Source of the DNA: JACCXE01 sp963718605 | GTDB lineage: Bacteria; Actinomycetota; Acidimicrobiia; Acidimicrobiales; JACCXE01 | Assembly (NCBI GenBank): GCA_963718605.1 | Contig: OY970363.1 | Coordinates: 3,038,001 to 3,102,000, forward strand | Length of the DNA: 64,000 nucleotides | Reading direction: 5' to 3' | Notes under the pieces: generated by a model | Database searches by the model: none | The model's input: the letters and a program-made list of their open reading frames with translations, nothing else | Told to the model about the DNA's origin: nothing | Shown here: positions 60,619 to 64,000 of the stretch, one piece after another | Numbering within the stretch: position 1 is the stretch's first letter | Layout: each line of letters begins with the position of its first letter | Translations under genes and position numbers: made by a program

Positions 60619-60642
60619 TTTGTTCAGTGTTTACTGAACAAA
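60619..60642. promoter_or_regulatory. perfect 10-bp-arm palindrome upstream of the SUMF1 gene
   Basis: TTTGTTCAGT and ACTGAACAAA are perfect complements separated by GTTT. It lies 26 bp before the SUMF1-gene start and 13 bp after the MarR-type gene stop, both minus-strand. The AT-rich stem without a U-tract makes an operator more likely than a terminator. The adjacent GbsR/MarR-type protein is the obvious candidate binder. Confidence 0.7.
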
Positions 60643-60655
60643 CTAGACGATGGCG

Positions 60656-61153
60656 CTACGGCCGTTTGGTCTTTCGGGCGACCTTGTCCCACTCGGCGAT
60701 CAGGCGGGGGAGTTGTGCCAAATAGAAACCGTTGAACTGGCGCGTTATCTCGAGGCGGTGTTGCCGCTCCGGGTCGGTGCCCTTCATCGCGTCGATCGCG
60801 TGATCCACCAACCCCTGCAGATTTTTCGCGTTCTGCAGCTGTTCTTCCCACATCTTCGAGAAGGCGTATGGCTCGACGCGGTAGCGCACGCGGCGCTCGC
60901 CTGGCGTGCTGGTCCGCTGGATCAGTCCGACCCGCTCCAGCATGCGCGTCATGGTGCTGACCGAGGCCTTGCTGGCGCTCAGACGGTCGGCGATCTCCTG
61001 CATGGTCTGGGCGGGCGGGTCACACACGAGCAGCCAACCGAGGATGCGGCCGGCCATCCTCGGCACACCGGCGCGCATGTACCAGAGCCCGAACTCTTCG
61101 ACGAACTGCTCAAGCGTTTCCTCAAGCGCGGCGTCGCGCTTCTTCGGGCTCAT
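60656..61153 (-). CDS. GbsR/MarR-type transcriptional regulator
   Basis: 165 residues from ATG 61153. The winged HTH spans about 30-95, with IADRLSASKASVSTMTRMLERVGLIQR as the recognition region and a basic wing (GERRVRYRV). The C-terminal helices form a dimer interface. It begins 19 bp after the nitroreductase stop on the same strand, so it may end the SnoaL-LLM-SDR-nitroreductase transcript. It sits directly upstream of the palindrome and SUMF1 gene. Confidence 0.88.
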   Translation of the reverse strand: MSPKKRDAALEETLEQFVEEFGLWYMRAGVPRMAGRILGWLLVCDPPAQTMQEIADRLSASKASVSTMTRMLERVGLIQRTSTPGERRVRYRVEPYAFSKMWEEQLQNAKNLQGLVDHAIDAMKGTDPERQHRLEITRQFNGFYLAQLPRLIAEWDKVARKTKRP

Positions 61154-61172
61154 CCCGAAGATGTAGCACCGA

Positions 61173-61874
61173 TCAGTCCGGCAGTTTGCCCCGAAAGCGC
61201 AGTACGTCGAAGTCGGCGCCCGGCGTGCGTTCGCCCGCCAGCGCCACGGCGGGCTGGTCGAAGTGGTCGAGGTCGACGACATCGCCGAGCGGTCGACGAC
61301 GCATCGGGCCGTGATGGCCCCGCGGCCAGCCGATCACGACGTGGCCCGCGAGCAACCACTCGCTCGGGATGCCAAACGCATCGCGCATCACCTTCTCGCC
61401 GCCGTACGACGCCCAACTCGTGATGCACGCGCCGAGTCCCTGCGCCCGAGCAGCCAGGAGAAAGTTCTGCATCGCCGGGTAGATCGAGCCGCCGAGAAGA
61501 ATCTCCGACGCCGTCTCGTACTTATAGGTGCAGAAGAGGACAGAGGTGCGCTCATGGGCGCGGTCATGCAGTTCGTAGATCGCGCGGTTGTTGCGGGCGA
61601 AGCGGCTGGTGTCGTCGTCGGCCGGACGGGTCATCCCGTAGACGGGTTCGATCACCGCGAGCGCCTCACGCGCGGCCGCGGCTACCGCGGCGCGCGCTTC
61701 GTCCGAGCGCGCCACCACAAAGCGCCACGCCTGCGCATTGGCGCCGTTTGGCGCCCACGACGCCGCTTCGAGGCAACGGTTGAGTTCGGCGTCGCCGACC
61801 GGTTCGTCGGTGAAGTGCCGGATCGTGCGCGCCGTCGACAGCACGTCCCACACGTCGTTCGAACTGGGGCTCAC
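61173..61874 (-). CDS. nitroreductase-family FMN oxidoreductase
   Basis: 233 residues from GTG 61874. The FMN-binding TIRHFTDEPV near the N-terminus, AASWAPNGANAQAW, and the core helix MQNFLLAARAQGLGACIT are typical. It reduces nitro groups, enones or flavins with NAD(P)H; the real substrate is unknown. The start overlaps the SDR stop (GTGA). The frame is open to 62378 but has no start signal there. Confidence 0.9.
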   Translation of the reverse strand: MSPSSNDVWDVLSTARTIRHFTDEPVGDAELNRCLEAASWAPNGANAQAWRFVVARSDEARAAVAAAAREALAVIEPVYGMTRPADDDTSRFARNNRAIYELHDRAHERTSVLFCTYKYETASEILLGGSIYPAMQNFLLAARAQGLGACITSWASYGGEKVMRDAFGIPSEWLLAGHVVIGWPRGHHGPMRRRPLGDVVDLDHFDQPAVALAGERTPGADFDVLRFRGKLPD

Positions 61875-62683
61875 CGCGCCGCCTCGGCCGCGCTGCGCAA
61901 CAACGCGCTGCGCTTGTCCACGGCGGCGACCAGGTCGCCGTGGGTGACCACGTAGGGCTCGTCGTTCAGGATCGCGTCGATCACGCGGGCCGCCGCCTCT
62001 TCCGGTGGCACGACCGCCAGTGTCATATCCGGATTGCTTTTCATCATCGCGGCGAAGTCTTCTCCGTCGGCCACGGGACGGGCGATCGCTTCGGGCTGCG
62101 CCTCGCCGCTCGTCTCCAAGTGCCGCGTGATCATCCCCGACGGGAAGATCACGGTGACGCCGATGCCGTCGTCGGCGAGTTCGAGACGCAGCGTCTCGGC
62201 GAGGCCCCACACGGCGAACTTGCTGGCCTGGTACGCGGCCATGCGGCTGGCGGGGTCGAGCATTGACGCCGAGGTGGTGAAGGCGAGCCGGCCCTTCGGG
62301 GCGCGGCGAAGCAGAGGGAGAAATGCCTGCGCCACGCGGGCCGAGCCGGTGACGTTGACGTCGAGCACCCACCGCCACTCGTCCTCGGTGAGCCGGTCAA
62401 CTGCGCCGAATAACTGCACGCCCACGTTCGAGATCACGAGGTCGGCGCCACCGAAGCGGGCCTCGACCGCAGCCGCGGCGGCCACCACCGCGTTGTTGTC
62501 CGCCACGTCGACACCCACGCCCAACGTTTCGACACCGTGCGATGCCGCCACCGATATGGCTTCGGCCTCCGCGCGCTCGCCGTCGCGATCGAGCAGCGCG
62601 ACCCGGAACCCGTTGGCCGCGCAACGCGTGCCCAGCGCGAGTCCAAAGCCGGACGCACCGCCGGTGATGACGGCGACGGTCAT
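61871..62683 (-). CDS. short-chain dehydrogenase/reductase (SDR)
   Basis: 270 residues from ATG 62683, with a strong GAGGAGG ribosome binding site five bases before it. Motifs are TGGASGFG, SNVG in place of NNAG, a catalytic Ser in FTTSASML, and YQASK. It sits between the nitroreductase and luciferase-like genes with 4-bp overlaps on both sides, so all are co-translated. Substrate unknown. Confidence 0.92.
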   Translation of the reverse strand: MTVAVITGGASGFGLALGTRCAANGFRVALLDRDGERAEAEAISVAASHGVETLGVGVDVADNNAVVAAAAAVEARFGGADLVISNVGVQLFGAVDRLTEDEWRWVLDVNVTGSARVAQAFLPLLRRAPKGRLAFTTSASMLDPASRMAAYQASKFAVWGLAETLRLELADDGIGVTVIFPSGMITRHLETSGEAQPEAIARPVADGEDFAAMMKSNPDMTLAVVPPEEAAARVIDAILNDEPYVVTHGDLVAAVDKRSALLRSAAEAAR

Positions 62684-63666
62684 GTTGCCTCCTCGAACGC
62701 GGGTCGCACTTTTTGTTCGAATAGCCGCAGGCTCGACCACGCGAGGTCGATCGGCATGCCGCCACACAGTGGATGAAAGAACGCGAACGGGAACGGCGCC
62801 GCGCGCAGTTCGTCGACCATCTGATCCGGTGTGAGCACCGCGTACTGGCCACTGGCGCGCAGTTCGTCGACGTCCGCCGCGTTGCGGTAGGGCGAGGCGA
62901 CGCCTTCTTCGGCCTGCCACGTGCCGTAGGCGTTCGCCTCGTGCAGGAAGTACGGCCCCATCAACTTCCAACCCTGCTCGACGTCCTGGGCGAGGGCCAC
63001 CGTTCGGTTCTCGCCGATCGGGCTCGGGCCGGGGTCGGGACGGCCAAGCACCTGCACCTCGTCGCGGTAGAACTCCCACACCTCGGGCACCGAAGGAAGA
63101 AACCCGTCGGCGATGCGCGCGGCGCGCCGCGCCGCCGCTTCGCTGCTGCCGCCGAGCGTGATCCCCGGGCCCCCGGCGCGATATGGAGCGGGCGTCACGT
63201 GCACCGTGCGACCGCGGAATTCGAACGGTTCGCCGGAGAACGCAGCTTTGAGGGTCGCGACGACCTCGGTGACGCGTTTGGCTCGCTCCTTCATCGGGAC
63301 GTCGAACATCGCGAACTCGTCGCTGACGTAGCCCCCGGCCACGATGAGGTCGACGCGGCCCTTACTGATGTGGTCGAGCACCACGAGGTCTTCGGCGAGC
63401 CGGATCGGTTCGTAGAACGGCGCGATGAGCGCAGCCACCATGAAGCGGACGTTCGTGGTGCGCGCCGCCAGCGCCGCGATCATCGGCAGTGGGCTCGGGA
63501 TGTACCCGTCGGGCGAACCGTGGTGCTCGGACACCGCGATCGTGATGCACCCGAGTTGGTCGGCCCACTCGGCCATGTCGAGTGCGGCGGCGTAGCGGTC
63601 GGCGGGCAACGTGCCGGCAAAGGCCGGGTTGCGGAAGTCGAAGCGCAGGCCGAAGAACGCGCTCAC
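62680..63666 (-). CDS. luciferase-like (LLM) flavin-dependent monooxygenase
   Basis: 328 residues from GTG 63666, which overlaps the SnoaL-like stop by 4 bp. It has GLRFDFRNP, the AEWADQLGCITIAVSEHHGSP block, FYEPIRLAEDLVVLDHISKGR and the late GGPGITLGGSSEAAARRAA. This is the FMN/F420 luciferase fold. It may oxygenate the substrate processed by the SDR and nitroreductase. The frame is open to 63825, but the extension lies in the upstream gene. Confidence 0.9.
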   Translation of the reverse strand: MSAFFGLRFDFRNPAFAGTLPADRYAAALDMAEWADQLGCITIAVSEHHGSPDGYIPSPLPMIAALAARTTNVRFMVAALIAPFYEPIRLAEDLVVLDHISKGRVDLIVAGGYVSDEFAMFDVPMKERAKRVTEVVATLKAAFSGEPFEFRGRTVHVTPAPYRAGGPGITLGGSSEAAARRAARIADGFLPSVPEVWEFYRDEVQVLGRPDPGPSPIGENRTVALAQDVEQGWKLMGPYFLHEANAYGTWQAEEGVASPYRNAADVDELRASGQYAVLTPDQMVDELRAAPFPFAFFHPLCGGMPIDLAWSSLRLFEQKVRPAFEEAT

Positions 63667-64000
63667 GACGTGGTCGGGTTCGTGAAGTCCATCCGGAGAC
63701 GGGTGAGGACCGACTTGGCGATGCGCCACTGCCCGTCCGACTTGACGTACGTCTCGCGGTAATGGCCGAACCCGTGCAGCTCCATCCCGTTGGGCCAGCG
63801 CAACATGTCCTCCATCGCCCACCACCCGGTCGCGTCGGTCGGCGAAGTGACGTCGATCTCCGGGGTGTGGCAGTGGTGGACGGTGACGACCTCACCGATC
63901 GCCTCGACGAGGAAGGCCATGAACGCGTCCGCGCCTTCCACTACGCCGCCGCCCGATGCGGAGGTGTCCATCATCACGTCGTCGGCGAACAGGTCGCGCA
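63663..64000 (-). CDS. SnoaL-like / NTF2-fold protein (partial, 5' end off window)
   Basis: At least 112 residues; the reading frame continues past the right edge (DLFADDVMMDTSASGG), so the ATG at 63977 is probably internal. The pattern FLVEAIGEVVTVHHCHTPEIDV, GWWAMEDMLRWPNG and WRIAKSVLTRLRMDF is typical of SnoaL-like proteins. It is the first seen gene of the minus-strand operon that continues into the luciferase-like gene by a 4-bp overlap. Confidence 0.82.
   Translation of the reverse strand, partial: RDLFADDVMMDTSASGGGVVEGADAFMAFLVEAIGEVVTVHHCHTPEIDVTSPTDATGWWAMEDMLRWPNGMELHGFGHYRETYVKSDGQWRIAKSVLTRLRMDFTNPTTS

Overview
The window is 64 kb of dense, high-GC chromosome. GTG and TTG starts are frequent, stop and start codons often overlap by 1-4 bp (ATGA, GTGA, TGATG), and gaps are short. 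The gene stock is that of a soil or aquatic high-GC actinomycete: TetR regulators, short-chain dehydrogenases (SDRs), acyl-CoA dehydrogenases, luciferase-like monooxygenases, a P450, a Rieske oxygenase, a Baeyer-Villiger-type monooxygenase and Liv-type ABC transport. An Acidimicrobiia-like actinobacterium is my best guess, but this is inference from gene content. I saw no rRNA, convincing tRNA, CRISPR array, insertion sequence or prophage. The only gene-free stretch above 300 bp is 2873-3266.

Layout. (1) 1-6900: a partial alpha/beta hydrolase divergent from an FMN-dependent alpha-hydroxy-acid oxidase, an unrecognised protein, and a patatin-like phospholipase whose C-terminal domain and a CPBP (CAAX-protease-like) membrane domain lie in the next reading frame. 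(2) 7040-23878: two large cyclase/ATPase/TPR signalling proteins flank a 10.4 kb minus-strand locus for a giant secreted protein (delta-60 repeats, TolB-like propeller, Leu-rich repeats, caspase/gingipain-like domain, Ig-like repeats), split into two overlapping ORFs. (3) 23965-38539: a catabolic region of SDRs, a fused 2-oxo-acid dehydrogenase E1, acyl-CoA dehydrogenase, flavin monooxygenase, cyclase-type hydrolase, amidohydrolase, Rieske oxygenase and TetR regulators. Three related 20-bp operator-like sites lie here, two of them in divergent promoters of enzyme genes and one at a TetR gene. (4) 38536-44490: an alpha/beta hydrolase followed by a branched-chain-amino-acid-type ABC importer (livF, binding protein, livH, fused livM-livG). 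(5) 44474-54154: a SnoaL-like gene, a TetR-cupin-alcohol dehydrogenase operon divergent from an acyl-CoA dehydrogenase/APH-type kinase/quinone oxidoreductase operon, then a P450-SDR-reductase operon divergent from its probable TetR regulator. (6) 54172-58626: a TauD-like dioxygenase (frameshifted), aldehyde dehydrogenase, CoA-transferase and homocysteine methyltransferase. (7) 58623-64000: a ParB-like small protein, a lone receiver protein, a secreted SUMF1-domain protein with a strong palindrome upstream, a GbsR/MarR-type regulator, and an operon of nitroreductase, SDR, luciferase-like monooxygenase and SnoaL-like protein that runs off the right edge.

Working together, most of regions 3-7 look like inducible uptake and oxidative degradation of hydrophobic ketones, acids or ring compounds through CoA intermediates; the real substrates cannot be read from sequence. 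Four genes carry what look like frame breaks (near 4990, 16820, 44595 and 54294) and livH/livM overlap abnormally. The user should treat these as possible assembly indels, phase-variable sites or pseudogenes until reads are checked.
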